The notes: generated by a model from the sequence alone, not told the origin. 64,000 bases of DNA from Symbiodinium kawagutii (GCA_009767595.1 VSDK01004639.1:19316-83315); one strand, 5' to 3'. Counted from the first letter of the stretch, positions 33,961 through 46,586 are shown. Numbers and translations are program-made.

Positions 33961-34852
33961 AAGCTGCCAATGCTTTCGTAGAATCGTGCGCTATCGGTCC
34001 GCCAGGTGGTCCAAGGCGGAATGTTTGGAGAAAGTCTGTCTCCGGAGACAGAAGAGGAGACATGTGAACTCCCAAGGATTTAAGGATTGGGCAGTTGTCA
34101 CATCTTGGACAGCATTGGCATCTGGGCTTTCGAGATATGGAACATAGTCCAAGAATTTCCATGATGATTTCATATATTTGTTGGTTGGTTTTTTACCTTG
34201 GTTACACTGGGGCTATCTGGGGGCGAGCCCAGACCCTGCTGGATGTTTCATTGCACAGCGGACGGGCACTGCTGCATTTGCTGCATTTTGGAGGAGACCT
34301 TTTGGATGTTCTTCAGCTTGATGGAGTGTAGCGACTCAGCTGCAGCTGGATGGGACCTGATCTATGGCCTTCTTATGCCGCCTCCAATGTCTTGAGTTCA
34401 GCTGTGGCACAGCACGCATCGAAAAGCTGCTGTTGAAAATGGCTGTGGCACTTGAAGGGGCTGGATGGCTGGTGATCCTGGTGATCGTGTTTCTCAAGGT
34501 CATCTGAATGGATTCTATCGTCGTCAGTTTCCTTTGCTGAAGCGGTGCGCGAATTCAAATAATCCAGTGATACTTCCGGGGCTTGTGGCACAACGGTCTT
34601 GCGATTAAGATTTACCTTCAAACATCTTCAAACATCAGAATTCGGAAGATGTGCGAGCTTCTGGGAACTGTTGCAGGTACTTGTGGGCGTTTGAAGAGCT
34701 CATTAGTTCAACGCTGCCGGCCGCTATTTTGCATTCGTCACAGAGACAGAGAGATGCGTTCCAGTTTCCTTTTCAGTTTGCATTACTTCTTGTGCACTTC
34801 TCGTAACGTTTCAGATGACAAAGGATGCAAAGGGCTTGCTCATGAAGACTAG

Positions 34853-34960
34853 CTGCAACATTCATGGCGTAAACTGGCTGCCTTTGGCCTCAAAGGACTT
34901 GCAGCAGCACTTTTGCGAGGAGAACCTGCAGCATGCAGTGTACTTGCACCTTTCCGGCAA
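34853..34960 (+). CDS. Candidate exon (108 nt), unknown protein
   Basis: Bounded by GACTAG and CAA/GTTTAA and exactly 36 codons, reading LQHSWRKLAAFGLKGLAAAL then LRGEPAACSVLAPFRQ. A longer open frame (34815-35219) overlaps it in another frame and is an alternative. It sits between two A+T blocks, at the last place left of the island where coding character is visible. Confidence 0.35.
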
Positions 34961-35499
34961 GTTTAAAATCACTACATTCCGCATCATATCACGAAACTTG
35001 TGTGCAATGGTTGCGGGGGAGGCACGGCAATTGTTCGAGATGAGGCTTTTATTGCGTATCTTTATGTACAGTAAGGGTTGCCCAAATTTCTGGACCTGCC
35101 CACATGACAGGCATCAGTGGTTCTTGACGCTGTTCATCAGCAGCTTGCCCCTTCCAATGGTCTTGGTTTTCTGGGATGTGGCTTGGTCAGCAACAGCGCT
35201 GCGTCGATGCTACTTGTAAGTCTTGCAAGTGCTAAAAAGTGCCCTGAAAGATCTGAAAGGTACAGACACGGATCTTCCATAGTCAAATCTCTTCAATGTC
35301 AATCCTGAGGCAATAATATGCGGCGGGCTTCAGGACTTAAACAATTCTGTTGATTTGTTGGAAGTCTGAGGTGTCGGCGTTGCCGCAGGTGGATGATGCA
35401 AATTCTATAGCTTGCTTTGATGTGATTGATTGCTTGGCCTTGCGGCAGCAGGAGATCTTGCCGATATCGTTGTCAGTCCTCCAGCTGTTGAAGTCGATT

Positions 35500-35800
35500 T
35501 AATTTATTTTTTTTTAATTAAAAATAAAATAATTTTTAATAATTGTATTTTTTTATTAAAAATATTTTTTATAATTAAATATTTTTTAATAAAATATTAA
35601 TATATTTTTCTAATTAAAAATAAAATTAAATTTATATTTATTATTATTTTTCGGCTCCCATTTACCCTGACCTTTTTATACTTATAATTATTTTTTAATT
35701 AAAAATAATTTTTTAAATTTTTTTTGATTTATTTTATTTTATTTTTATTAAGGGTTTTTTTATTATTTTTTTTTCTTTTTAATTTTTATTGAATGGTTAT
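35500..35800. repeat. A+T-rich low-complexity block
   Basis: TTTTTAATTAAAAATAAT-type sequence with a short GC-containing break near 35650. Confidence 0.93.
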
Positions 35801-36155
35801 CTGGTAGGCAATCAAATTAAATGCTTGGAAATTTTTGCAAGATCTAAAATAAAATATTCCGAACGCGCAAAAAGACGCGTTTCCGACATCTTCATATATC
35901 AACACAAGGGTTTTCATGGGTTTTTCATTGTTTTTGTGTCTATCTCAATTGTGTTCATTCTCGTGTTCATTTTTTCAAAATTCTGGACGAAATTGGCATG
36001 GGGCTACAAGGACACCGAAGTGGGCTGGGGCCTACGCGAAATGAACATGATCAACTGTTTGTACCCTTTTTTTCAAGGTTTTGTCTTTTTTTCCCGTTTT
36101 TTTTTGACACTCCTTTTTCTGGACTCATTCAAACAGCCAACAACTGTTGTGACTG

Positions 36156-36995
36156 ACCGTCAACATGGTCCAGCCGACCCTGTCTGGTCCCGGAGCATCA
36201 ACATCCTTGCACAGTGCAAGCGAACGTCAACATGAAAGTCCAGTCGACCCTGTCCCCTCCCGGAGCATCAACATCATTGCACAATGCAAGCGAACGTCAA
36301 CATGATGGTCCAGCCAACCCTGTCCCCTCCCGGAACATCAACATCGTTGCACAGTGCAAGCGAACGACAACATCATGGTCCAGCCGACCCTGTCCCTTTC
36401 CGGAGCATCAACATCGTTGCACAATGCAAGCGAACGACAACATCATGGTCCAGCCGACCCTGTCCCCTCCCAGAGCATCAACATCGTTGCGCAGTGCAAG
36501 CGAAGTCAACATTATGGTCCAGCCGACCCTGTCCCCTCCAAGAGCATTAACATCGTTGCAAAAAGCAAGCAAACGTCAAGATGATGGCCAGCCAATCCTG
36601 TCCCCTGCCGGAGCATCAACATCGTTGCACAGTGCAAGCCAACCTCAACATCATTGTCCCCCCAGCCGACCTTGTCCCCTTCAGAGCATCAACATCGTTG
36701 CACAGTACAAGCAAAGGTCATCATGATGGTCCAGCCAACCCTGTCCCCACCCGAAGCATCAACATCATTGCACAATGCAAGCGAAGGTCAACATCATCGT
36801 CGAGCCGACTTTGTCCCCTCCCGGAGCATCAACATCGTTGCACAGTGAAAGCAAAGGTCAACATGATGGTCCAGCCGACCTTTTCCCCTCCGTGAGCATC
36901 AACATCAATGCACAGTGCAAGCTAAAGGTCAGCATGATGGTGCAGCCGACCTTGTCCCCTCGGAGCATCAACATCATTCCACAGTGCCAGGTACC
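36156..36995. repeat. Minisatellite, about 12 units of 70 bp
   Basis: Unit starts fall at 36226, 36296, 36366, 36436, 36505, 36575, 36644, 36717, 36787, 36857 and 36928, so the spacing is 69-73 bp. Each unit contains GGTCCAGCCGACCCTGTCCC and GGAGCATCAACATCGTTGC. Seventy is not a multiple of three, so long open frames in all three plus frames arise from the repeat itself. Confidence 0.95.
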
Positions 36996-38337
36996 GTCCT
37001 GGATCACATGCAACTGCATGGAGGACATCTTTGGCCGACATCGCCTGACAGGCGCCGGGACATATGCACATGCGCCGCTTTCTGTTGAAAAACGACAATT
37101 GGAGACATTCGTTGCATCCTTATGCACGACCGGGCCTGAGACAAAATAATGTCTTGACTTTCAATCAGTCACCCCACTTGATTTTTTGTGCCAGAAAGCC
37201 TGTAGACCATTTGCCATGCAATTCTCCATTGGCGGAAAAAAGCACACTGATTCTGTGACCACCATGGCAATTTTTTTTCTGGGATATGAATCTTAAAGCA
37301 CTTTGTTGAAACAACAGCAGTGGTTCAATCGGCACAATATACCACAGTCATCAAAAAAAAAAATCAGTCATGTTGTCAAATTGCAACTTCTTCTGGCTGC
37401 TGCTTCTGGTGCCATTTGTTTCTCGAACCCAGTCAATCCCACATTGTGAAATTTGTCGCCCCTGAAGCAATGAACATATTTTGTCATTGGATTGAAGCCC
37501 CGATCCAAGGTGGATTCTTGGCAAATGGCAAGAATGAAGCCTGACTTTTTCTGTGTGATTCGCTGAATTTTTTTTTTTTGGGCCCACAATGTTTTTGTTG
37601 CAAAAACCAGCAACCCTCCAGAAAAATTGTTTGGCTGTCGATGCTCCGGAAAACACAAAAAAATTCGCGCAATAATGGACAAATGGACACATCATGCTGT
37701 TCTTCTTGTTGCAGCCAAATTCTTTTTTCCATTGGAAGCAAAAGGGCAGTTTGCAAAAAAAAATGCCTAAGGTGACAAACAAAGACACCCAAACCATTTC
37801 CAGACTTGACAACCATGAACTGGCGTTTAGTTGCACCTTCCTCGCAGGCAAACACATTGGAACACAATGACCGTACATTGGCAAAATTGTTGAACAAGCT
37901 TTGATTTTTGGTTGCTGACTTGTTGTTCAATGTGTCTTGATGCTCTAGCCAGGTCACAAAAATTAGTTTGGGGCCAATTTTTTGTGTGTTTTTTTTAGAT
38001 CTTGCTGGCAATGCATGTTTGGCTGGTTCGAAGGGAAGGGTGAACCATCAATTTTTTTCGGTTTGCCAGACTTTTTTGATAATTTATTGTGGCGTGTGTT
38101 TGTAATCGGCAAAAAATTCGTAAAGCCCAGAAAAATCTGGCTTCGTTTTTTTGTTGATGGTAGATTTTTTTCAGCGGTTTGTTCGGTGTGAATATGTTTC
38201 TTAGCGAGTCCACATTTTTTTGTAAACAAAAATGTGTTAGATTGGTGCAAAATGGAAAACAATGGCCCGAATCCGACAAGGCTGATTTTTGGCCAAACAC
38301 ATTGAAAATTACCAACCCATGATAATGCACGCACACA
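36996..38337. other. Unassigned stretch inside the repeat island
   Basis: Rich in short T runs, with interspersed CAAAAA/TTTTTGG words. Open frames on the minus strand (37351-38375) overlap in several frames and look incidental. No gene was supported. Confidence 0.35.
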
Positions 38338-39310
38338 TTACTGCAACACACCCCTTGAAGACTCCAAAGCAACACAATAACACCACACCCCGCACCAAGA
38401 CCAAGCTACAACTTTGAAACACCAAAACAACATACAATACGCCGCAGTTATATTCCACACCAACAAACACATCATCACGGCACACCACACCACATAACAA
38501 CACTCCAACACCCCAACCACACCACACCAGGCAAAAAACACACCAAGACATCAGGACAACGCAAGAAGACAACACGCTATAGCACGGGAGCAAAAATGCA
38601 CCACGGTCACACACCACAGCAATTTACCAACACGCGACAGCAACACCGACCCCAACGCACAAAACCAACACACCAAACGAACACACCAAAGCAACACACC
38701 AAACCACAGCAACACAACGCACCAACACAAACCACACCAACATACCAACATCACATAAAACCAAGGCACCAACACGCGACACCAACACACCAAAACAAGG
38801 CACCAACACGCGACACCAACGCACCAACACAACATGCCACACCAACACCACACCACAACAACGCAGCACCACACCACACCAGGACACCAAAACGCCACAC
38901 CAACATTAACCAACACAGCAAAGCAACACAGCAACACTAACCAAAACACCAGCACAAACCACAACAACACCAAACAACCACATCAACACACCACAACAAC
39001 ACCCCAGACCAACCCACCATCACATCACGCCAACACACCAACCCAGAACATCAGACCAACACCAAAGCATCCGAGCAACACACCACTCCAACACATCACA
39101 CCAACACGCCAAGACACCCAACACACGGCACCACACCCTCACAAGACAACAGAACACACCACACCAACACATCACAGCAACACACCACACCACAACAATT
39201 CCAATACCCCATAACACACCATCACACAACATCACACCAAGACCAACAAACCACAGCAGCACACCACAGCAACACACCACACCACACCAACACAACACAC
39301 CACAACAACA
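38338..39310. repeat. CA-rich ACACCAACAC satellite-like block
   Basis: Nearly 1 kb made of CACACCA, CAACAC and ACCACAAC words on the plus strand, with G and T scarce. It is degenerate, without a fixed period. The long Cys/Val/Trp-rich minus-strand frames here are by-products. Confidence 0.92.
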
Positions 39311-39535
39311 CACACTACACCCGCCGAAACCAGCCAAAAGGGCAAAAAGCCAGAAACAGCCAGAAACAGCAGCAGCCAAAATCAGCCAGAGGCAGGCAAG
39401 GGAAACCAGAAGCACCCAAGAGCAGCAAGATACAGCCAAAAGCAGGAAACAGCCAGAAGCAGCAGAAGCAGCCAAAAGCAGCCAGAAGCAGCCAACAGCA
39501 GCTAGAAGCTGCCTGAAGCAGCCACCAGAAGGCAC
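39311..39535. repeat. CAGCCAGAAGCAG repeat
   Basis: Purine-biased repeats of AGCAGCCAGAAGCAGCC with about 12-20 bp periodicity. Confidence 0.9.
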
Positions 39536-39985
39536 ACATATGACAGCACACATATGAGAGCACAGATATGGGAGCACACATTTGAGCACACATGTATGAG
39601 CACAGATATGGGAGCACAGGTATGAGAGCACAGATATGGGAGCACAGGTATGAGAGCACAGTGCTCATACACACATGTGAGAGCACACAAAGGAGAGCAC
39701 GCATGTATGAGCCCAGATATGAGCACGCATGTGAGAGCACACATATGACACAGAAATGAGAGCACACATATGAGAGCACACATATGAGAGGACAGAAGTA
39801 TGAGCACACACATGAGGGCACACATATGACAGCACACATATGAGAGCACACGTATGAGAGCACACATGTGAGAGCACACATATGAGAGCACACATTTGAG
39901 CACACATGTAAGAGCACACAAATGAACACACATTTGAGCACACATATGAGAGCACACATATGAGCATACTTCTGAGAACACACAT
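39536..39985. repeat. GAGAGCACACATATGA tandem repeat
   Basis: Many copies of a unit near 20-22 bp that contains ACACATATGAGAGCACA, with ACAGATATGGGAGCAC variants in the first part. Confidence 0.93.
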
Positions 39986-40049
39986 TTGACGGCACATTGG
40001 TGCACTCACAAGAGAGAACTCTTTACAAGATCTCGTCAAAAGCGAAAAT

Positions 40050-40295
40050 AAAGAACCGCACGCAGGCGAGAGGGATCCGACACGCACAAAGTCTGCAGAG
40101 GGTTGCTCGAGCGAAATCAAAATTCGCACCGCGCGCAGACAAGAGCGCTCCGACACGCACAAAGTCCGCAGAGGGTTGCACAAGCGAAATCAAAATTCGC
40201 ATCGCGTGCAGACGAGAGCGATCCGACACGCACAAAGTCCGCAGAGGGTTGCACGAGCGAAATGAAAATTTGCGCCGCGCGCAGGCGAGACACAA
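40050..40295. repeat. Tandem repeat, three to four units of about 73 bp
   Basis: CACGCACAAAGTC recurs at 40081, 40153 and 40227, each time followed by TGCAGAGGGTTG or a close variant and CGAAATCAAAATTCGC. Unlike its neighbours it is GC-balanced. Confidence 0.92.
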
Positions 40296-40919
40296 AAAAA
40301 CAGAGGTATGAAAGGCACTTGAAGTCTCCATTACAGTGCGATTTGCGATTTCATCGCAAGTCCCCCCCCCTGCCACGAAAAAGTGATCCCGAGGCATAGG
40401 CGAAGTCCTGCACCTGTCACGAAAAATGATCTGGACATAGCAGATGCAAAAATGACGACAGTCTCACGAAACGAGCGTTTCGAGGTCACCAAGAGAAAGC
40501 TCAAGAGTACGAAATGCTGCACCTGTCACGAAAAAGTCGATGTTTTCGGACATGCTCATTTTGTGTGCGCTTGCCAGCGTTTTTGCAACGTCGCAAAATC
40601 GACGACAGTTACACGTTTTGTGAAATGCATCGAATCCCTTGCGCCTGCCACAGATTCCTCATGCCCAAGAGGGACAAAACTGAGCTTTCCTCTGCGCCTG
40701 CCACGTAAAATGCACATTGCTCCAAAAACGGACACGGTACGCAGACGAGAACGCAGCTCCGGAAGAGAGGTGCCGCAGAACCACGTTTCGTGCGAGGCTT
40801 CTTTCGAAAACAGAAGATGAAAGAACGTTTTTGACGAAAGGGTCGGCGAATTAGCCGCACGCAAGCGAGCACACCTGGATCTACACCAGGAGCTTTTCTA
40901 TTACCGTAAAAAGCCCTAT
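40296..40919. repeat. Mosaic with CCTGYCACGAAAAA words
   Basis: CACCTGTCACGAAAAA or CTGCCACGAAAAAG recurs near 40368, 40415 and 40520, and further CGCCTGCCAC words lie near 40650-40700. A 145-codon open frame (40383-40820) crosses it but is composed of the repeats. Confidence 0.55.
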
Positions 40920-42470
40920 AGTATACATACTATTTAAAAAAAAAATTAAAATAAATAAATATAAATAATAAAAATATTAAAACAAAATATTGGTTAATTT
41001 AAAATATATCCTTTAATATAAAAAACCATAGAAAATAAAAAATAAAAAAATTATAAAAATAATAAATATTATTTATAATTAAATTAATATAATTTTTAAA
41101 AAATATATTTTAAAATAATACCTATATATACTTCATAATACGAAATATAATTAAAAAAAAAAAAAATAATTTCTTTAATAAAAAATAAATATAAAAATAT
41201 ACCATAAATACCAAATCTATCATAAATTATATAAATTATATTTATTTAATATTTTTATATTAATTAATTTTATAAAAGATATATTAATATAAAAAAAATA
41301 TATTTAAAATAAAAAATATAATTTAAAATATTTTAAAATAATTAATTTTTATAAAAATATTTAAATAAATATACAAAATAAATATTTTAATAATTATAAA
41401 ATTTTAATTAAAAATTATTTAAAATATATAATTAAAAAATATTTTTTATAATAATTATAATATATTTTAAAATATAATTATTCTAAATATTTAAATTTAT
41501 TTATTTTTAAATAAAATAAATAATTATATAATAATAAAAAAATATTTTATATTTAAATTAATATATTATAAATTTCTTAATTATAAATAAAAATATTTTC
41601 ATTATATATTAAAAAATATAAAATTTTTATATTTTTTTTAAATTTTAAAATATAAATAAAAAATTATAAAAATATATAATTATATTTTTTAAAAAAATAT
41701 TTAACCATTTTAACTTATATATACCAAAAACCTAAATATTTAAAACCCAACTATTTTAAATTTTTTTAAATATAATGTATTTTTTAATTAAAAATATTTA
41801 AATATTTAAAATATTTTCCTTTATAATTATACCATTCCAAAATCCAAAAAAAATATCCAATCTTATCCATCTACCCAAACCATTAAAACCACACCAAAAT
41901 AAAACCCTTACTTCCAAAAACAACTCACATTATGTATTTAAATTTTTAGAATAATATTTTTATTAATTAAAATTAATAAATTTATAAAAAAAAATATTTA
42001 AAAACATAAAAAAAATAATTAATATATATATATATATTTTTTTTTTTATATTATATAAAAATAAATTATATTAAAATATTTTAAAAAATATAAATTAATA
42101 TTATATAAAATAAAAACATAAAAAATATTAGAAATAAAATATATATAAAAATATATTTATATTAATAAAAAAAATATATTATAAAAAAAAATATTTATTA
42201 TTTAATTATAAAAAATATAAATATTATTTAAATAAAAAAATATAAATAAATAAAAATTAAATATATATTAATAATTATTTTACAATAAATATAAAAAATA
42301 ATTACTTAAATTTATCCAAAAATAATAATTTATTAATTATAATTTTATAAATAATATTATTTTTTTTTTTATATTTAAAAATTCCTATCATATTTATATT
42401 TTAATAATTTATAAATATATTTTTTAAATAAAATTTTAAATTTTATTTTATCTATTTTTTTTTTCCTCTA
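40920..42470. repeat. 1.5-kb A+T block, almost devoid of G
   Basis: Nearly all A and T. The few non-A/T bases on the plus strand are mostly C (for example 41820-41930), so G is close to absent for more than a kilobase. Confidence 0.95.
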
Positions 42471-43075
42471 TTTTTTCTTCTCTACTTTCTCTTACTTTTT
42501 CTACACTACTTTCTCTACTCGTCTTCTTCTCTACCCTTCTCTTCTCTGCTCTTCTCTTCTCTACTCTTCTCAACTCTTCTTCTTCTCTACCCTTCTCTTC
42601 TCTACTCTTCTCTTCTCTTCTCTACTCTTCTCTTCTCTTCTCTACTCTTCTTCTTCTCTACTCTTCTCTTCTCTACCCTTCTCTTCTCTACTCTTCTTCT
42701 TCTCTACCCTTCTCTTCTCTACTCTTCTCTACTCTTCTTCTTCTCTACTCTTCTCTTCTCTACCCTTCTCTTCTCTACTCTTCTTCTTCTCTACTCTTCT
42801 CTTCTCTACCCTTCTCTTCTCTACTCTTCTCTTCTCTTCTCTACTCTTCTCTTCTCTTCTCTACTCTTCTTCTTCTCTACTCTTCTCTTCTCTACCCTTC
42901 TCTTCTCTACTCTTCTTCTTCTCTACCCTTCTCTTCTCTACTCTTCTCTACTCTTCTTCTTCTCTACTCTTCTCTTCTCTACCCTTCTCTTCTCTACTCT
43001 TCTCTTCTCTACTCTTCTTCCTCTCTACTCTTCTTCTTCTCTACTCTTCTCTTCTCTACTACTCTTTTCTCTTCT
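42450..43075. repeat. Polypyrimidine tract, TCTTCTCTACTC repeat
   Basis: About 600 bp of essentially only C, T and spaced single A (CTACTC). The unit TTCTCTTCTCTACTC recurs with variants. Its reverse complement shares words with the purine tract at 44740-46548. Confidence 0.95.
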
Positions 43076-43099
43076 ACTGGACTGTAACTGGGAGTTCTC

Positions 43100-43440
43100 T
43101 ATGAAACTTCCTTTGAAATCAAATGAAAAATAATGTATAAGTTAAAAAAAATAACTAAATATCTAATATATATATTAAAATTATAAAGAATAACTAAATA
43201 TCTAATATATATTAAAATTATATCATTATATAATATAAATAATCTATAAATAACATAAATTATGATCTTATTAGATATACCGATTAAATATTTTCAAAAT
43301 ACACTTATTTTCAATGATATTTGGATATATTGATAATACATTTGAAACATATCCAAATAATTTCAATTTTAAATATATACATATTAATATTTAGCTGTCC
43401 ATACTTTGATTACAATGTCCTAAGGAATGCGTTGCATTTA
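43100..43440. repeat. A+T-rich block with small tandem duplication
   Basis: TAACTAAATATCTAATATATATTAAAATTATA appears in two near-identical adjacent copies around 43148-43220, within AT-rich sequence. Confidence 0.85.
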
Positions 43441-44739
43441 CCGAACAGCATGTAATAAACAATTCTGTTGTGGAAGACAAAAATTTCAGGTTCCGAAAAA
43501 TATTGGTAACCACTTCATGCTCAGCTAAAACTGCACATACAAAACATTCATACACTCACATGCAGCGTCTTTGTTTGAGGTCCCAAACCTCTTCTCTCGT
43601 TGTACCCGGTAACCGGGAACCTCGCAAGCAAAAGTGGGTTGCCTCACTCTGAGGTGTCTGAAGTTGATCAACTTCGGTCTGGGAATGCAGAGTGGTTGGC
43701 AGATCGGCAGCTGCTCAATGAGTGAAACTGCAATTCCAGTGAAAACCGGTGATGATTCACCTGCAGTCTGCAGTGGCTGTTTTCTTTTTTTTCTGCCGGG
43801 AAATTCATCACTTTCGATCGCCCAACAAGAAGTGATGAATTTCCTAGAGCAAAATCGTGATCAAAAGTGATGATTTTTCTGTTTAACGGTAGCCCTTTTT
43901 ACATTTGTCACTAGCAGTTTTACATATCAGTCGTGATTCTCAAAGTAGGGGACCCCCCAAAACGGTTGGTTCATGTCTATATTAATCATATGCTTAATAA
44001 ACTGGATGAGAAGAAACCTCAAGCATGACAACCAACCTCAACAATTTGTCAGTCGGCCACAGAACGCGGACACATGCGCTGTCACCGCTTGCCTTGTCTT
44101 TCTCGCCGGTCTCGTGGATGACTTCGACGTCAAACCTTTGCAATTGAAGGCTTTGCATCGCACAGGACCTTCACATTCTTGGCTGTTTGAACGCCACCCA
44201 AAGCTGACGAACCGGGCCAAGTTGGCACTGTGTCCTGTGTCCCGCCAAGGAAAAATAAAGCTATGACGTTGTGGGTTAGGCACTGATGACAATGAGAGGA
44301 GGGAAGAGTTGGCACCAACAAAAGCCCCCGCAGCATCCTTGCTCGGAAAGGGCTCTGTCATTTCTGCCTGGCGGCTCGGAGCAAGTCATTTTGAATATTT
44401 AGATGCACATGATTCTATAAAAAATACTTTATGAAGGTGTTTAAGTTTTGAAAATTTCAAACTTCACAGATGTACATCAGCTTTCCTAGGGCCCATCATC
44501 TCAATAGGCAACTCGATATTTCCTGCACCTATGCTGTTTCTGTGATTTCAGGCAGGGTTGTCCAGTACTCCAGTTGGTTGACATCGAATTGTGGCTCCTT
44601 GGGACTTGTGGCATGTGGCTAGCTGCCTTCAAACCTTGGTGCTGCTGCCTCGCTGTGGACCGTGGCGCTCATCCAACCCAACGAATCATCGAAGATTTGC
44701 ACAGCAGCATCCTTGGGAAATCGACGCCTCAGCGTTGAA
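43441..44739. other. Unique-sequence segment between the pyrimidine and purine tracts
   Basis: About 1.3 kb of normal complexity. A 97-codon plus-strand frame (43973-44266) contains ACLVFLAGLVDDFDVKPLQL and is the best coding candidate, but splice sites and homology are not evident, and a minus frame overlaps it. Confidence 0.35.
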
Positions 44740-44803
44740 AGAGAACGAGAGAAAGAGAAAGAAAATCTAGGAAGGAAGAAAAGGGTCGAGAGAATAGAGT
44801 AGA

Positions 44804-44840
<37 letters not shown>

Positions 44841-45914
44841 ATAGAGTAAAAGAGAGAGAGAGAGAGAATAGAGTAGAGGTGAGAGAGAATAGGGTAGAAG
44901 AGAGAGAGAGATAATAGAGTGAAAGAAAGAGAGAGAGAGAGAGAGAGAATAGAGTGAAAGAGAAAGAGAGAATAGAGTAGAAGAGAGAGAGAGAGAGAGA
45001 ATAGAGAGAATAGAGTAGAGGTGAGAGAGAATAGGGTAGAAGAGAGAGAGAGAGAGAGAGAGATAATAGAGTGAAAGAAAGAGAGAGAGAGAGAGAGAAT
45101 AGAGTGAAAGAGAAAGAGAGAATAGAGTAGAAGAGAGAGAGAGAGAATAGAGTAGAGGTGAGAGAGAATAGGGTAGAAGAGAGAGAGAGAGAGAGAATAG
45201 AGTAGAGGTGGGAGAGAATAGGGTAGAAGAGAGAGAGAGAGAGAATAGAGTAGAGGTGAGAGAGAATAGAGTAGAAGAGAGAGATAGAGAGAGAGAGTAG
45301 AGGTGAGAGAGAATAGAGTAGAAGAGAGAGAAGAGAGGAAAAGAGGGAGAGAGAGAAAAGAGTAGAAGAGAGAGAGAGAGAATAGAGTAGAAGAGTGAGA
45401 GAATAGAGTAAGAGAGAGAGAGAGAGAGAATGAAGCGAGAGAGAGAGAGAGAGAGAATAGAGTAGAAGAGTGAGAGAATAGAGTAAAAGAGAGAGAATAG
45501 AGTAGAAGAGAGAGAAAATAGAGTAGAAGAGAGAGAGAGAGAGAGAATAGAGTAAAAGAAAGAGAGAATAGAGTGAAAGAGGGAGAGAATGGAGTGAAAG
45601 AGAGGAGACAGAGAGAGAGAGAGAGAGACAGAATAAAGTAAAAGCTCAAGAGAGAATAGAGTAGAAGAGAGGAGAGAGAGAGAGAGAATAGAGTAAAAGA
45701 GAGAGATAATAGAGTAGAATAGAAAGAGAGAGAGAGAGAGAATAGAGTAAAAGAGAGAGATAATAGAGTAGAATAGAAAGAGAGAGAGAGAGAGAGAATA
45801 GAGTAGAAGAGAGAGAGAGAGAGAGAATGGAGTAGAAGAGTGAGAGTATAGAGTAAGAGAGAGAGAAAAGCAAAAGAGAGAGAGAGAGAGCGAGAATAGA
45901 GCAGAAGAGAGAGA

Positions 45915-45948
<34 letters not shown>

Positions 45949-46548
45949 AAGAATAGAGTAAAAGAGAGAGAGAATGGAGTGAAAGAGGGAGAGAATAGAG
46001 TAAAAGAGAGAAAGAGAATAGAGTGAAAGAGAGAGATGATAGAGTAGAGGTGAGAGAGAATAGAGTAAAAGGGAGAGATAATAGAGTGGAGGTGAGAGAG
46101 AATAGAGTAGAAGAGCGAGAATAGAGGAAAAGAGGGCGAGAGATAAAAGAGTAGACGAGAGAGAGAGAGAGAGAGAGAATAGAGTAAAAGAGAGAAAGAG
46201 AGAGAGAGAGAGAAAATAGAGTAGAGTAGAAGAGAGAGAGAGAATAGAGTAGAAAAGAGAGAGAGAGAGAGAGAATAAAGTAAAAGAGAAAGAGAGAATA
46301 GAGTAAAAGAGAGAGAGAATAGAGTAAAAGAGAGAGAATAGAGTAGAAGAGAGAAAGAATAGAGTAAAAGAGAGAGAATAGAGTAGAAGAGAGAGAGAGA
46401 GAGAATAGAGCAAGAGTCGGAAAGAATGGAGTAAAAGAGAGAGAGCATATAGAATAGAAGAGAAAGATAATAGAGTAGAAGAGTGAGAGTATAGAGTAAA
46501 AGAGAGAGATAATAGAGTAGAAAACATAGAGTAGAAGAGAGAGGGAAA
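44740..46548. repeat. Polypurine tract, GAGAGAATAGAGTAGAAGAGA repeat
   Basis: About 1.8 kb of A and G with single T in the word AATAGAGTAGAAGAG, ending at an assembly gap. Long Ser/Leu/Phe/Tyr frames on the minus strand are encoded by the repeat and are not genes. Confidence 0.97.
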
Positions 46549-46586
46549 NNNNNNNNNNNNNNNNNNNNNNNNNNNNNNNNNNNNNN
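46549..46586. other. Assembly gap (38 N)
   Basis: Undetermined bases at the right edge of the purine tract. The real tract may be longer than shown. Confidence 0.99.

Noticed and set aside
36214-37149. Plus-strand frames of 76-170 codons
   Set aside because: They come from the 70-bp minisatellite and exist in all three frames. There are no independent signs of a gene, so this is reported as a repeat.
37351-38375. Minus-strand frames of 123-177 codons
   Set aside because: Low-complexity T/A-run sequence, multiple overlapping frames, no splice sites or domains.
38309-39995. Long minus-strand frames of Cys/Val/Trp/Leu repeats (100-226 codons)
   Set aside because: They are by-products of the CA-rich and ACACATATGAGAG satellites. 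Several overlapping frames are open at once.
39536-40295. Possible CRISPR-like array
   Set aside because: The units are directly adjacent or share their spacers, there are no unique spacers of constant length and no cas genes, and the context is eukaryotic.
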